Shown: positions 34,077 to 46,610, counted from the first letter of the stretch. The stretch: DNA of 64,000 bases from Carex sylvatica (GCA_964058845.1 CAXKVR010000287.1:1-64000); one strand, 5' to 3'. Program-made: numbers and translations. The notes: a model not told the origin generated them from the sequence alone.

Positions 34077-35360
34077 TCATATATTAATTAATCGATTAAA
34101 ATAAAATGTATAAATAATAAGGTACAAAGAAATATACATGTTACCAATTCCTTGCATGGTAACATAAATTGACCAGTATTTACCAATTTTTTTTGTAATT
34201 TCTGTTATTCACCAGTATTTTCTGGTATCTCTGTAAATTTTTGGTTTTCTTATGAACTATGTATTATTGTTTTTTAGTTTAATTAATTACCTACAGGTTT
34301 GAAATTAAAAATACTACATAACTTCAAGGGTATTTCAGATCTTTATGCCAAAATATGGGGCAGCATAGACTCAAAGAAATGAATAATGGAGCATTATGAT
34401 TCTGCTGCTTGACTTAACCCTAGCAACTCTGCCACCAGTGAGTGCACACCATTACAGTCTATTAGTAGCTGGTATTAGCAGCCTGTTAACGTTTCATAGT
34501 TACATAATGCATACACTATATGCGTGGAGTGCATTTAATAAATACAAATTTACATGACAACCCGTGTTAATATTTGTTAATTCAAATCTTAACAATGGGT
34601 TGGATATTCAGAATGTTACTCGTTTGTTTATAGTATGGAAGAACTATTTCCAAGCGAAAAATATTATAGATTATGGTGGAATATAGATTGGAATAGACAA
34701 ATTCTTAAGCTAATGTACCATATTGCACGCATGGTTTTATGGATGGAAGCTCTCATTTGCTAAAACTGTGAATGTAGTTTTATTTAAAATCAAGTATTGA
34801 GTACCCTATAATTAATAATTTTATTTTAGAATTATATAACTAAAAAAATGAAGATCATTTTTCCAGATTTCGCTTGTTGTGAATGATAATTCAACTATAA
34901 TTGTACCTGCTATCTCACTAATCCTTCTTCAGTTGGCACGTGTACTGCTGTGCTGCTTTTTGGGTGTTGGAGAGACTTCTAAGATGCTGCCCTATTATTA
35001 GTTCCTATGATAAAAAGATGACACTCCTTGTTATTCGAAAATACAAAGATATGGAGATTTGGAAATTATGATGCTATACAGGCAAAATTTTAAGTGCAAA
35101 ATAATGGGAAGAAAAAAGGCCTGAAAATATTCAGAAATATTGTCATCGACAGACCTAAGCATCCTTCAAAATCAGGATGACAATAGCTTGCAGATTGAGG
35201 ATATGTAAGGACTAGCGATATATCCGATTATCTTGGAATCTTTCATTATTGCACTCGCCATTCTATACAAAATTGTGCTTATGCAATGTCTATCTATATC
35301 ACAGCAGAAAAAATGACCAATTTTGTTAGTAGATGGCTCAGCTAGTGCATAATTTTTTTT

Positions 35361-37088
35361 GCATCATGTGAACAAATATGATGTGCAAACTTAAAAATAT
35401 ATTTATCTTCTCAGATTTCAAGTAAAACATAATGCTGGAAATAATTACCAAACTGGAAAGTAAGCATGAATAAATGAAAGCGGAATGTGGTACTTACTTC
35501 TTTGCTTCCTATCATATGACCCATGCCGTAAACTCTTCTCGCAACCACTAAATACCAGTATCAACAAAGGATAATATAGACATTAAGGCACAATTTTTCA
35601 TCTGTAAGTCATCATAAGGCTAAATTTGTTGGAAAATGTACATGAATGAAGAGGAATGAACATCTAAGACCAATTGGAATATGAGAGATAGGGAAATTAT
35701 CTTAATACCTTTTAAAATCGAGTACAACTATGGGGAAGCGTGAGGCGACATGATTAAGCCAATGTAGAGACAGAGAAAAGCGAGCTACCGATCGTGAGCT
35801 ATGCAGAGACGAAACAACTGGGTGGATAGCCTTCATTCAAAGGATTCCATTAGTAGGCAACTAAATCTTCTTTGAATGCAAAAATTCCAAAATAATAACA
35901 TTTAAAGCTAGCAGATAATTTACAATGATCTAACTTTAATATTTGAAGTTAATTCTAAATAAAGTAATGGTTTTAAAGAGTAGTAATGTACTTTTGGACC
36001 AAATTATATTTGACCTAACGTTGACAGTATGTAGTAAGAAATATTTATTTAGAATTTAGAATTTTGTGTTTGTTTAAACTTAATGAAAAAAATATTATTA
36101 AATTTAGTGCTATGTCAAATTTGACGAAAAAATCTATTTTTAAAGTTTTGTGCACTCAAACCGTAAACAGTTGCACCAAATAATACATATAGAATCTGTG
36201 GAGTTGTAAAGACAACTACATATAAGAGCAAAATAGCAATAGCACACCTCACTTTCTTTGCTTGCCACTAACCTATATGTAACCTATAATTGAAACATTG
36301 TCACATCAATGATGAATGTATAACATGAGAGAAAGTATACTAAACCAGCATTACTGTTATGTATTTGTAAAGTGAAATTTTTTGAGAGAAATTTTATTTA
36401 TAGCATATTTCATTTTGAAAATTTTTTACGACAATGACAGTGAGATTAGAAGAGCCGCGTTGACTCAATTTTTTTATAGGTGACCGAGTATAGTTTCAGA
36501 AGACAAACAGTAGGAAAAAAATAATGAATTGAATAACCTTGTTATGAAGAAGCAAAACGTTAACAGTGCAAATCCTTTTTGACATCGACTCTACAGTTGG
36601 CTCTCCTTGCATAACCTACGAAAATGATGCAGCAAGGAAGTGGTTTCTAGACTTTCAAATATTGGAAACACCGCAGGAAGTGTAGCAATGCTAATCTGAA
36701 ATATAGAAAGATAAAACCGAACAAATCAGAGGAAAACATACATGGATTTCACATAATCAAATATCAATTTTCTACACAATAAAATAAGTAAGAACAAAAA
36801 ATGGACAATTTTTTTTCCTTTAACATGGTAAAATACCATCTTCTATAGCCCCTTGTACAGCAACCTGTAAAGATTAAATTTGGAGCTTTATTTCCATGTA
36901 AATATTACATTCCTTGCACAAATTAATTTTCTAGAACCTCTTAGGTTTGACTGAGCAATTCAATTTTTCATCATATAATTTCATTTGGTTTTGAACAAAG
37001 TGCCTAACCATGGTACTCGTGGAAACTCAAATCTAGTAATCTATACGAAATGATGGCATTAGAGATGAGAAAAAAGAAGAAATAATAC
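35361..37088. other. Helitron internal region with possible exon scraps
   Basis: Mostly AT-rich. Minus-strand pieces near 35508-35560 (VVARRVYGMGHMIGSKE) and 36545-36612 (MQGEPTVESMSKRI) look exon-like but are too short to identify. Confidence 0.35.
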
Positions 37089-37344
37089 TTTTCCATGGCA
37101 CTATAGGCATTGGCAAGACTTTGACACATCCCAATAGTATCAGCATGGTGTTGCCCAAAGGAGACCTCCATTACATCATTGGCCTATGCGAACATCTGTG
37201 TGGAAGTCCGGTGACATTCGACCTCCATGTAAGCTGCACCCAAATTGTTGTAGATGTACTCTACCCTAAAGTGCTTTGGCCTAAAACTCTTGTTCATTCT
37301 CTCTACCGCACTCTCCAGGTTTCCTACCGCCTTTGACACTTTAC
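37089..37344 (-). pseudogene. Captured exon of a kinesin-light-chain-related (KLCR) TPR protein
   Basis: The acceptor at 37345-37346 and a GT after 37089 bound a TPR-encoding exon: GKVSKAVGNLESAVERMN, YIYNNLGAAYMEVE, MFA, stop, ANDVMEVSFGQHHADTIGMC, QSLANAYSAMEK. From memory, plant KLCR proteins carry NNLGAAYLEL..AAQMFAVAKDIMDVS and HHADSIEACQNLSKAY at this place. An in-frame TAG at 37184-37186 and loss of the rest of the gene make it a fragment. Host KLCR proteins scaffold microtubules and plasma membrane; here it is cargo picked up by the Helitron. Confidence 0.72.
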
Positions 37345-37500
37345 CTGCTATACAAAATTTAAATATATGCATATTAGCTCCAGGAATCTTAAAATTTGAC
37401 GAATTTAACAAAAACATATGCTCTTATTAATTGTCCGTTCCAATATGAAATCTAATATTATAATGCGATTTTAATTTTTGGAACCTAAAACTATATGGTT

Positions 37501-37540
37501 TACTCTCCAGGCATCTTACTGCTTCTGATACCTTACCTAT
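37501..37540 (-). pseudogene. Partial second copy of the KLCR exon start
   Basis: Reads GKVSEAVRCLES after an AG, parallel to GKVSKAVGNLES at 37344, then loses similarity. A short tandem duplication of the captured exon. Confidence 0.55.
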
Positions 37541-38042
37541 GAACAGTCCATAACTTGACTACTCTGCTCATATTTGTCGACTGGTGCATTTCTGCATTGA
37601 GTTTAGCAAGCGGCATCATATTTCTTTGAGTAGTCATCTGAAAATATTTGCAAGATGTGAGGATAGTTATTGAAAGAATGAAAGTATAAGAGGTTACAAT
37701 AGTTTTATAGATGTAATATTTCATTAATTGCCTATTTTTTATATTTAACTTACTGTTGATAGGATTTTTACCACTATAGTTATGTAATTACCAACATATT
37801 TTGACATGGCATACTTTTTTTGAAGTAGTACAAAAAAGCAAGCTTAACATTAATCACCTGTGTATGTCAGCAGACAACCAGACAAACAATAGTAACTGAA
37901 TTTAGCATACAGATACTTAGTAACATGTTTACAAATCTAGTAGCACAATTAATTACTTAATGGTTAAGATGAACTCAATTTTGCATATGCTACGAAATCT
38001 GCCAATTATAATTTCTGTACAAACCATAGTTGGATGAGTTAA
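37541..38042. other. Spacer between KLCR fragments and the helicase gene
   Basis: No gene. A minus-strand stretch near 37550-37630 (MSRVVKLWTVHR) faintly recalls the RPA-like N terminus (GRITKLWTAHS). Confidence 0.4.
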
Positions 38043-41000
38043 TTACCTATGTTGTGATATCTTCATAAGGAAATAGTATTTATAAGAATGCATACCTAAA
38101 TCACTGAATATTTCAGTATAGACTATGTTTCGAGTATAATTTGGATGCTCATTATTTTGATTTTCAATAAGAATCTTAACACCTGATCTAGACGTAGCTC
38201 GAGATAACGCAACGTATAACTGTCCATGAGAGAAAACTGGACAAGGAAGATAAATTCCTATCTTGTCCAAAGTTTGTCCCTGACTTTTGTTAATTGTCAT
38301 TGCATAGCATAATTTAATTGGAAATTGTCTACGTTTTAGTGTAAATGGCCATTTTGGATCTTTTGCGTTAAAAATTATTCTTGGTATGTATACTGTTGTT
38401 CCTGTATTACAGCCCGTTATTATAACTGCTTCTATTATTTTTTCTGCTAATTGAGTGATTATTAATCTTGTTCCGTTGCACATGCCATTTGTTTGATCTA
38501 TGTTACGCATGAGCATGATTGGACAACCTATTTTCAATGTCAAGTCATGATTTGGAATACCATTTTGTTTGATAGAATGGAGACATTCGAGAGGATACAT
38601 TGTTTCAAGTTCCTCTAAAGGAATTGTAGAATTGCACATGGTATCTGAACTAAAATATGTTCGGCAATCTGTTTGTATTATGTTAAGTATTATATTATTT
38701 ATAATATCTACATCATCGTTGGTAGGAGTTACTATTGCTCTTTCTCTCAAATAATCAGGTTTTTTGTAGAATTCCTCAAAATTGTCATAAATGGTTTCTA
38801 TGATGGCTTTCTTTTTTTCTTCAGTCTTATGTATTAGCAAATCATTTGGTATTTCAATCCAGTTGATTTCAGTATCATCAAAAAGTTGTTTTGTTGAGAT
38901 TGTACCGTTTCCCACAGACAACAACCAATCATTGAATTGTGCAACTTCTTTTCTATCTTTTTCAGACATTTGAGGGTGTTGGAGACGCATGTTTTTATTA
39001 AGTCTATATATTCGACAGTGAGACCAAAGTTTAGATTTTGTAATTGATGCATTCATTGTTTTGTATTTACCAGCATATTTGATGACAGGAAGAGTTTGTC
39101 GAAAATCACCTCCCAGCAACACTGTTATCCCCCCGAAAGGTTTTTTGTTGCAAGATTTGTCATGTGTACCTAAAATATCTCTTAATGTTCGATCTAGTGC
39201 CTCAAAACAGTAGCGGTGGTTCATCAGAGCCTCATCCCAAATTATCAATGATGTTTTGCTAATAAGTTCTGCCAACTGTGTTCCCTTTTTTATGTGACAT
39301 GTGGAATTCTCATCGATATCAATTGGAATTTTAAATCTAGAATGAGCAGTTCTTCCTCGAGGAAGCAATAAAGCTGCTAGAGCTGAAGAAGCAACTGGTA
39401 GAACAACTTTTCCTTGGGATCGTAACATCGAAATAATTGTTTTGTATAAGTATGTCTTTCCCGTGCCACCATATCCATAGACAAAGAAGATAAAGCCTTT
39501 ATCTAGTTCTACTGAGTCTACGACTGCTTCGTATATCTTTTTTTGTTCTTCATTTAATCCATTATGTAATGATTTTGCTTCGTTCAATAAATCTGATATG
39601 TTGAGAGACAATTCTTCTCTTAGCAATCTGTTTTCAAGTTGTTGTATGAAGTACTGTTGAGGTTTTGGAAGTCCATAGATTGTTAAGTTTGAATTATTAT
39701 CAATTAGTATATTCTCAATTTCAAGCAATACATGGTTTTTCAAATCTGAATGTAATAATGTTATATTCGACAAATGAAATGTATTTGTTACTTTATATAC
39801 TATGTCATCTGTCATTATTTTTCAGCAATGTTCGAACAAATTTAATGGATTTGCTATTTGACAGAAGAGTAACATACTTACAAACAATCTGCGTATCTGT
39901 GCTCCGGTAGCCCAATTCGATGCCTCTTCAATTGCTAATAACCATTCATTATCGTCTTCTAGTAAACCCAGTGCGTTACATGCTTCTCTATATGTATTGT
40001 ACGTGATATTGTTTATCGTTCGAACGGCTTCAAATGTAGTAGCTCCTCAATTAATGTTAAGAAGCATTCTTAAATAATAAATTTCTCCTTGATTTGGATT
40101 AATATAGTATACTCGTCCTATACGATTTTCTTTTTTTCTAAGTGTCCAAAGCTTTTCTTTTGGCTGCCATGTGTAGTTGTGGGGTATTTCTGTATATGTT
40201 AGTTTGCATGCCTCTGGATCTCTTTTATTTAATTCCATCCATTCGGTCAACATTGTTCTATCGATGTCACCTGAGCTAATTGCATCATTCATATCCTGAC
40301 CGTCACTAAATATTACGTTGTTCATTTTGGGTAAATGAATCGGCAATCTTTCAATACTTGGTACATTAGAATGAATTTCGTACTGAAACAATCTCCAAGT
40401 TGCCTCATGAGGTGTTATATATCTGCAATTTAAATATATTTTTATTTCATTTATTTCAAATTCATTTTCTTTTTTTTTTCTTGTTTTCAATGTGTTTGAT
40501 AACTCTGCAATTGCACGATCGTTACCTTTGCATATGTATTTAAATAGATATTTAATTAGTTTTGATGTGTGACATTTTTCAACATTTATATGAGCTTGGT
40601 ATCTAATGATCAAATCAATGTTATGAGGAACAACGAAACGATTATCCAGTTTTAGTTTTTTTCTCTCGATATATACATCATTTTTGCGTCTTCTATAAGT
40701 CACAATTCCATCTTCATTTATTGTAGTTCTATCATTATAATTTTTGGGGAAATTTTTTGAGCATGATCCATTTTTCATACAGCCTGTTTGAGATATACTG
40801 CTGCTGCACGGGCCATGTATCATAAACTTGGAAACCGCATCGTATCCAGTTGGGTCTTCTGTTGGGTGAGGTATTTCAGCCGACACGAATTTGTCAACAT
40901 CTTCTGCCGTCTTCAGTTTATTATGTTCAGCCAACCACACTATCATGTGAACATGTGGAAGACCTCTTTTTTGAAATTCGATTGTGTATACATCTATTGA

Positions 41001-43075
41001 TATTGATTAATTGTATAAGAATAGAATGGTGGGTAAAATAATTACGGAAGAAAAAATGATTGGCAGAAATGTAAGAATTGAACTTACATGCAATAATTTC
41101 GCCGAAGTGCTTATTTTTTTTAATATCTTGTAGTAATTTGTCCAATTTGATCTTGAAAACACGTGCCACAACATCCGGTCTATCTTCTGGTTTTTGTTCC
41201 GCAAGTAACATTTGATATATTTCTTGCCATTGTGGATTGCATGTAAACGTTATAAAAAGATCTGGCATCCCTAATTGTCGACATATTGCCATTGCATCAT
41301 GGTAGTTTTGAAGCATGTATTGAGGACTTCCAACATGAGAAGCTGGTAATATTATTCTTTTGCCAATGTTTTTGCCGACAGTATGGCCTTGTTCTAATGC
41401 ATTTTTAATGTTGTTATAATTTTCTGTTCTTAATTTTTCCTGATTTCTTTCTATAAATGATAATCTGTCTATCTCAACGGATAAATATGCATCGACAAGA
41501 AATTGTTGAAATAGTCGACCTGATCTAAATAATGTTGAGGCATCTCCAACGCGAGGATGGAATCGATATGCATAAAACTCAGCCATTGTTACATATTCTC
41601 GCTTTATTTTTGGCGGACCATCAATTCTATCAGCATAACTTATTGTTGGATGGTAACCATCTTCACCGTATGTAAAAAGAAGAGGATATTGTAATGCCAT
41701 GTAACTTGGATGATTCGGATGAATACGTTGTAATCCTTCTCTTCGATTGTCAACAATAACGTCACAATAATTTTGCTTCCCAGTAATATCTCCAACTACC
41801 AAACCAACAACCTCATTAGCTTTTGGTAAGCAATACTGTGAAAACTTAGTTGATCGATTGCTTATCAGTCTTAGACTAAATTTATGTATATCAGATTCGT
41901 TAAAGCGTTCTTTCAATGTTCTAAAGCATTGTACAATGACATTATGATCATTTAACATTTGCATTAGATCTGATACTATATCTTCATGTAGTTGATGTGT
42001 TTTATCATGAGTTTGTAAAGTATTTAATCTATTTTTTGCTCATTTGATGTGTCATACATGTATAATTGTGCATATGTTGGCTGAGAACCTTCAGGGGGAA
42101 CGATTGATCCAATTCGATGACAATTCTGACCGGATACTCTGAAGACATAAGGGCCATATCCATCATTTATTTTGTTATCTATATTAACTCCCATTGATGT
42201 AAAAGCAAACATGGAATTGTATGCCCTGATGTTTTCCTTAAAATGACTTGATCTAGGATCTTCCAAAAGTCCTAATAGTTTGTCTAGTAAGTTTGGTGGT
42301 TCTTTTAAGGAAGGTATCGAAACCCTGCCTTGTCTACAACAAAGATTGTACTGTGACTTACATAGTGTTTTTTCAGCAGACAAGTAGTATGCTCCGCAAT
42401 ATTTACAAATACAATTTGGAGTCCCCAAATCAATTGGAGTCGTATTTTTTCCTGTCCAATCAATGGAAAGAAAAAATTATAACATAAGTTTTATGAAATG
42501 AATGCATTGCTTTAAAACTATGTATTATATTTATTTGAAAGAGATGTAAAAAGAATTGTTTGTATGTTAAAATATGTACATACTTCGTGAGTTATGGTTC
42601 TGTTCATAGTTTGTGTTGACGCTTTTCACCAATTGCTCATGTTGTGATGGTGGTGAAATCATTTCTGTTATATCTGTGTTTGACAAAATTAATCCTGGAT
42701 GAGAGAAGATCAGATTAAACATATTGGATATTATTGTAGAAAATATCGGTTACATATTGGTAGAACTATAGTAAAATAAAGCTTACCATTTTCGAAGGAT
42801 AGTCTTTCGACATTCTCTTCGTGCATGCTGGATAGATTGCGTGCATTTCCTCTCACCGTCAGGCGTTGATCAGATTTGTTCAAAGGTTGCATTTGAAAAT
42901 GATCGTAAGCAAGATCTGACCTATGATCAATATCTTCTCGATTATTGTCAGGACTGTATGGATCATGTTCGCAAATTCGAACACATCTTCCCACCACAGA
43001 AGAAGATCTTTGTCGCAATCTTTTCCCTCTCCTAATTTCTGATGACTTTAACTCGCTCTGATTGTTTCCACTCAT
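38043..43075 (-). pseudogene. Helitron Rep/Pif1-helicase (rolling-circle transposase), inactivated
   Basis: The protein nicks and unwinds DNA for rolling-circle transposition. Exons: 42787-43075 (ATG 43073-43075), 42584-42694, 41088-42451, and 40993 down to about 38043, with phases matching at each junction. The N terminus has a CKYCG..CKSQ..C zinc motif. The Rep domain has the HUH site GLPHVHMIVWL (exon joined across 40994-41087) and the two-tyrosine motif KYLFKYICKG. The helicase has Walker [15 protein letters not shown], Walker [12 protein letters not shown] and the late motif [12 protein letters not shown]. Lesions: a one-base frameshift in an A tract near 42030, TGA at 40047-40049 and TGA at 39822-39824; the frame is otherwise open. 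The last exon may end at a donor near 38093. Confidence 0.93.
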
Positions 43076-43719
43076 GACCTAAATCAATACTATCTAAAAT
43101 TGATGATGAAGAGTGATTAATAACTATAATACTATACTGTAAAAGAGCATAGTAAACTAACTATTCAATATTTCTATTTAGTTGAGAGAAGCATCAGAAA
43201 ATTATTACTAAAGAAATATAGTAGCTAAACTAACCGTTGATTCGTGAACTGTGAGTAGTAAAAGAGAACTCTTTGGCAATAGATTAGTATCGTCTCTTAA
43301 TTGGTACGTCGTTGTCACTTGAAAATAAACCTGCAAACATAAGAAAGTCCATTATTTTGACACATGGAGAAGAACATAAGAAAGCCCAAATGTTGAGGAA
43401 AAACATAAATATTATCTTTTTGTAAATAATAGATGAGTATGACAATAATTAAAAGGGAAAGATGGGTACAAAAGATCTGACACAATAATTTTTAATACAA
43501 ATATTATTTTCTACCAATCAATAAATGAGAGAGACAATATTCATTAAAAAAACCTGAACAAAAGATTAACAAACAATACAATAAAAAATTAGTTTGTTGA
43601 TGCTAATTTTTTTGATCAATTCCACAGAACCCTAACCTAAAAATTTGTAGGGCTTTGAGAAATTTTCATCATGTAGCCTTTTCTCAATACTGGTACTGGA
43701 TAATACTATAATATAAAAG
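43076..43719. other. 5' leader region of the Rep/helicase gene
   Basis: Non-coding. Contains the first copy (43140-43262) of a direct repeat; a splice donor pattern CACGAATCAACG|GTTAG on the minus strand suggests a 5'-UTR exon. Confidence 0.45.
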
Positions 43720-43832
43720 AGCAAACTAACTATTCAATATTTCTATTTAGTTGAGAGAAGAATCAGAAAATTATTACTAAAGAAACATAGTAGCTAAACT
43801 AACCGTTGATTCGTGAACTGTGAGTGGTAGAG
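43720..43832 (-). repeat. Direct repeat of the Helitron leader (second copy; first at 43140-43262)
   Basis: About 110 bp, nearly identical, including ACTATTCAATATTTCTATTT and CCGTTGATTCGTGAACTGTG, 580 bp apart. Both contain the putative leader-exon donor. Confidence 0.8.
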
Positions 43833-44149
43833 GAAAAAAGGGCAAAGCTTTTTGGGAGAACAATTTATCGCCAGATGGAGGAAGTATTTTGCTCAATTAA
43901 AAGAGACGAGATATTTTTGCATCAAATAGAGGAGGAGGTTCGGATCAAAGGAGAGAGTAACAGGTGAGTTAGATTGCTTAGGAGCCTTCCAGAGAAAGGA
44001 AGATAAAAAAATATTGACAGAATTACTTTCTGTGGGCTCCACCTGTCACCCTTTCTGTAAGGAGGAAACTGAAAAAAATTATCTTCTCCAAGCTCTACTT
44101 GTCACCTTTATAATAGATTTCTGAAAATGGTTCTCAGTCTCACTGTAGA

Positions 44150-44193
44150 TGTACTGTAGTAAACTCCCACCAAAATTATATATATATAATAGA
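44150..44193 (-). other. Helitron 5' terminus 1
   Basis: Minus strand: A|TCTATTATATATATATAAT, then TTTTGGTGGGAGTTTACTAC and CTACAGTGAGACTGAGA. The 5' TC after an A is the expected start. Confidence 0.7.
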
Positions 44194-45659
44194 TTCCCCC
44201 TTGTAATTTGTGTAGAGCAGCAACTAATTTCCCTTCAATCAGATGATATTCTACCATTGTGCAATGACAACTAATTCTAAATAAGCCTAAAGTGAGTGCC
44301 ACAATAGAAAATTAATTTGACCGATCATATACCCCACAAAAACAAATGTGTAACAGAAGTAAGATCGCATATTTTCTCTGCTATGGTCATGCTATTAGCA
44401 TTTACTACAAAAGTTTGAAGAAATCATCATTTTTTTTCTAATAAAGACAAACAAATAATAGAAATAGAAGTAAATACTGTAAATAAGAAGAAATACAAAT
44501 CTACCTATAAAGTTCGTACACACCTCTATAGACAAGTCTATTGTGCTCTCTCAATTCTCTGAGTTGTGTGCGGCCCCACTATCAATTGCGTTCTTACAAT
44601 CCTTTCCTATGGTTCTGCGATTAAGATATTTTTGAGTATTCAACCGATAAAAGGGGTCTAGAAAAATGTAAAAAAGAAGAAAGTTCCAATGATTGTCCGT
44701 ACATGATGTATTAATTACCATCAATTGGGATATTAAACCATCAAATACTTCAATTGAAAATTAATGTCAATTGGGTACTTCAATGAAGGTTAGAACCGTA
44801 TGTATGGTGGAATATTAAAATTGAAAATTGGAAAAAATGTCCCAGTTGGAATTAATGAGAATCAAAAATTGGGATAATAAACAATCATTGATCTGCCATG
44901 GTTTAATATCAATTGGGCACTTCAATTGAAAATTAATGTCACCAATTAAGTACCCAAAAAAAAAAAATCACATGAGGTTGTACATTTTCACTACTATGGT
45001 GGTGCTATGAGCACTTACTACAAAATAAAAAAAATCATCATTTTTTTTTCTGATAAAGAGACTGAAATAATAAAAATAGAAGAAGTAAATTTTATAAATA
45101 AGAAGAAACCAAAATGTATCTGTAAATGTCAGACACACCGCTATAGAGAAGCCTATTGTGCTCTCTTAATTCTCTGAATCGTATTCGGACTCACTGTTAA
45201 TTGCGCCTTTAGAATCCTTTCCTTTGGTGCTGCAATTACGGGTCGATAGAAGAGCCTCCGGTAGCTTCAAGAAAAACAGACAGGGCAAAAGAATGACTAA
45301 GTTTCAACCGAAAAAGGGAAGGGTTTATGTATGCAGATGTGCTCCGAGGTAGCGATTAAGAGCGGAAAGAAAAATTGAAGAGGAAGCAGGAAAGAGGGGA
45401 AAAAAGAAAAAGGAAAGGCGGTGGAAGAGGAAAGATCAAGAGAGGTCTGGGAAAAAACAAATGTAGAGAGAACAAATTAAAATATTATTTTTTAGTGGGC
45501 TCCACCTGTCAACCCACGTGTAGGAAGAAAACTTAGAAAAATATCTTTTCTGAGGCTCCACATATCACTCTTTTGTTGTATTACTGAAACATGGACCCAT
45601 CTCTCAGTCTCACTGTAGTTATCACTGTAGATGTACTATAGCAAAGTCCCACCAAGATT
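44194..45659. other. Second Helitron 5' region, with a 300-bp internal duplication
   Basis: No gene. Segments 44340-44645 and 44945-45250 are tandem copies (AATCATCATTTTTTTTCT, ATTGTGCTCTCT, CAATTCTCTGA). The part near 45460-45660 repeats the layout of 43990-44190 (GGGCTCCACCTGTCA, CTCAGTCTCACTGTAG). Confidence 0.6.
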
Positions 45660-45675
45660 ATATATATATAATAGA
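45615..45675 (-). other. Helitron 5' terminus 2
   Basis: Minus strand: A|TCTATTATATATATATAAT, then CTTGGTGGGACTTTGCTATAG, closely matching terminus 1. Unrelated DNA follows outside, so this may be the real right boundary of the Helitron. Confidence 0.7.
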
Positions 45676-45816
45676 TTTCCTGAGCGTGCATCTGCCCCGC
45701 CTGCCCAAGAGCCCGTCTCTTTCAATTAGAACTTTGACGGAGTGAAAATCAGAGCTGAAACGGGTCGATCGCAACCCGGGTCATGATAGCATATGCCACT
45801 GATCTTATTCGAAACG

Positions 45817-46021
45817 GAGTAGGTCCGATGCCCATTGGACCTACTTTGGTTCGTTGGTTCGATGGGTGTTGCGACCATCCAATTGCATCAAGATCCGTGC
45901 ACTCGGTATTAAAATCGGTGCGAGTTTTATTAATTTACATGCACACAGATCTTAATGCTGATCGTACGGTGATAGAGCCCATCAAACCTAAAAGTAGGTC
46001 CAATGGGCATCGGACCTACTC
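45817..46021. repeat. 31-bp perfect inverted repeat whose arms are themselves palindromic
   Basis: Arms at 45817-45847 and 45991-46021 are exact reverse complements. Each arm contains GTAGGTCC, ten bases, then GGACCTAC, so each can also fold alone. The spacer is 143 bp. Possibly a small MITE; no target duplication found. Confidence 0.85.
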
Positions 46022-46181
46022 CTATCTCATTGGAAACAGGTATTCAGACAACACCCAACCCAAGAGAGCTCAATGGTAGCTTTTATACATTTGAGACATG
46101 GGCTGATCAATTCAACAGTTTCTGCTTCTGTTCTGATGCGCTAAGAGAAATACCTGTGAGAATACCTGAGATATTTTATCA

Positions 46182-46610
46182 GAGGAGGGTTCAAATGCCT
46201 TCATTTTTTGTACCTTTGTCATGTCTCTATTTTTAAAAACTTAAATAACTCAAAATTTAAAACTTAAACGTCAAAATAAAACTGTTAGATGTGATCTATG
46301 TTATTTTCTCTCTGTGCCCATACAAAATTATCACATTTTGATTTTGTTTTTATGTGAATAAATAAGTTAAAAAATCAACGTCTAGAAATTATCTACATTA
46401 GTATATTTTTTTACAAGCTCAAGATGACAACCAAAACAAAGTTGATATACCATAATTTTTTACACGTGCATAGATAAAAATCATAAAATGATGTAGTTCA
46501 TATCCAACGATTTTATTTTGAATTTTAAGATTTAAATTTTGAGTTATTAAAGTTTTTATAAATGAAAACATGATGAAGACACAAAAAATGAAGACATTTG
46601 AACCCTCCTC
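46182..46610. mobile_element. Foldback Mutator-type MITE F (429 bp)
   Basis: Tips GAGGAGGGTTCAAATG and, in reverse, GAGGAGGGTTCAAATG; the inverted match extends past 100 bases (ATAACTCAAAATTTAAA on both arms). Flanks are ATTTTATCA and ATTTTATTA, a 9-bp duplication with one mismatch. It lies within element E. Confidence 0.85.

Larger units (their letters stand above)
31745..35360. repeat. Large diverged tandem duplication inside the Helitron
   Basis: Unit 1 (about 31745-33224) and unit 2 (about 33238-35360) align in order. Shared landmarks are GCTTATAT..TTAATGTTAAAA, GGCATGTGTGATGTTCCAATA, GTGAGTGCACACCAT, GGAGTGCATTTAATAA and GTAGATGGCTCA. Unit 2 has an extra ~0.85-kb block (33490-34350). 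The units carry the exon-like pieces listed separately. Confidence 0.75.
18075..44193 (-). mobile_element. Helitron (rolling-circle transposon) carrying Rep/helicase, RPA-like gene and captured exons
   Basis: Read on the minus strand the element starts A|TCTATTATATATATA (5' end 44193) and finishes with a perfect 9-bp stem (GTTGCTTCG / CGAAGCAAC), 13 bases, then CTAG|T (3' end 18075). These are the Helitron hallmarks: 5' TC, 3' hairpin plus CTRR, insertion between A and T. No inverted repeats or target duplications are expected. A second, similar 5' terminus lies at 45675, so the true right end may be there. Without the inserted LTR element the length is about 18.2 kb. Contents in transcription order are the Rep/Pif1 gene, a KLCR fragment, duplicated unknown exons, and the RPA1-like gene. 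Confidence 0.85.
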
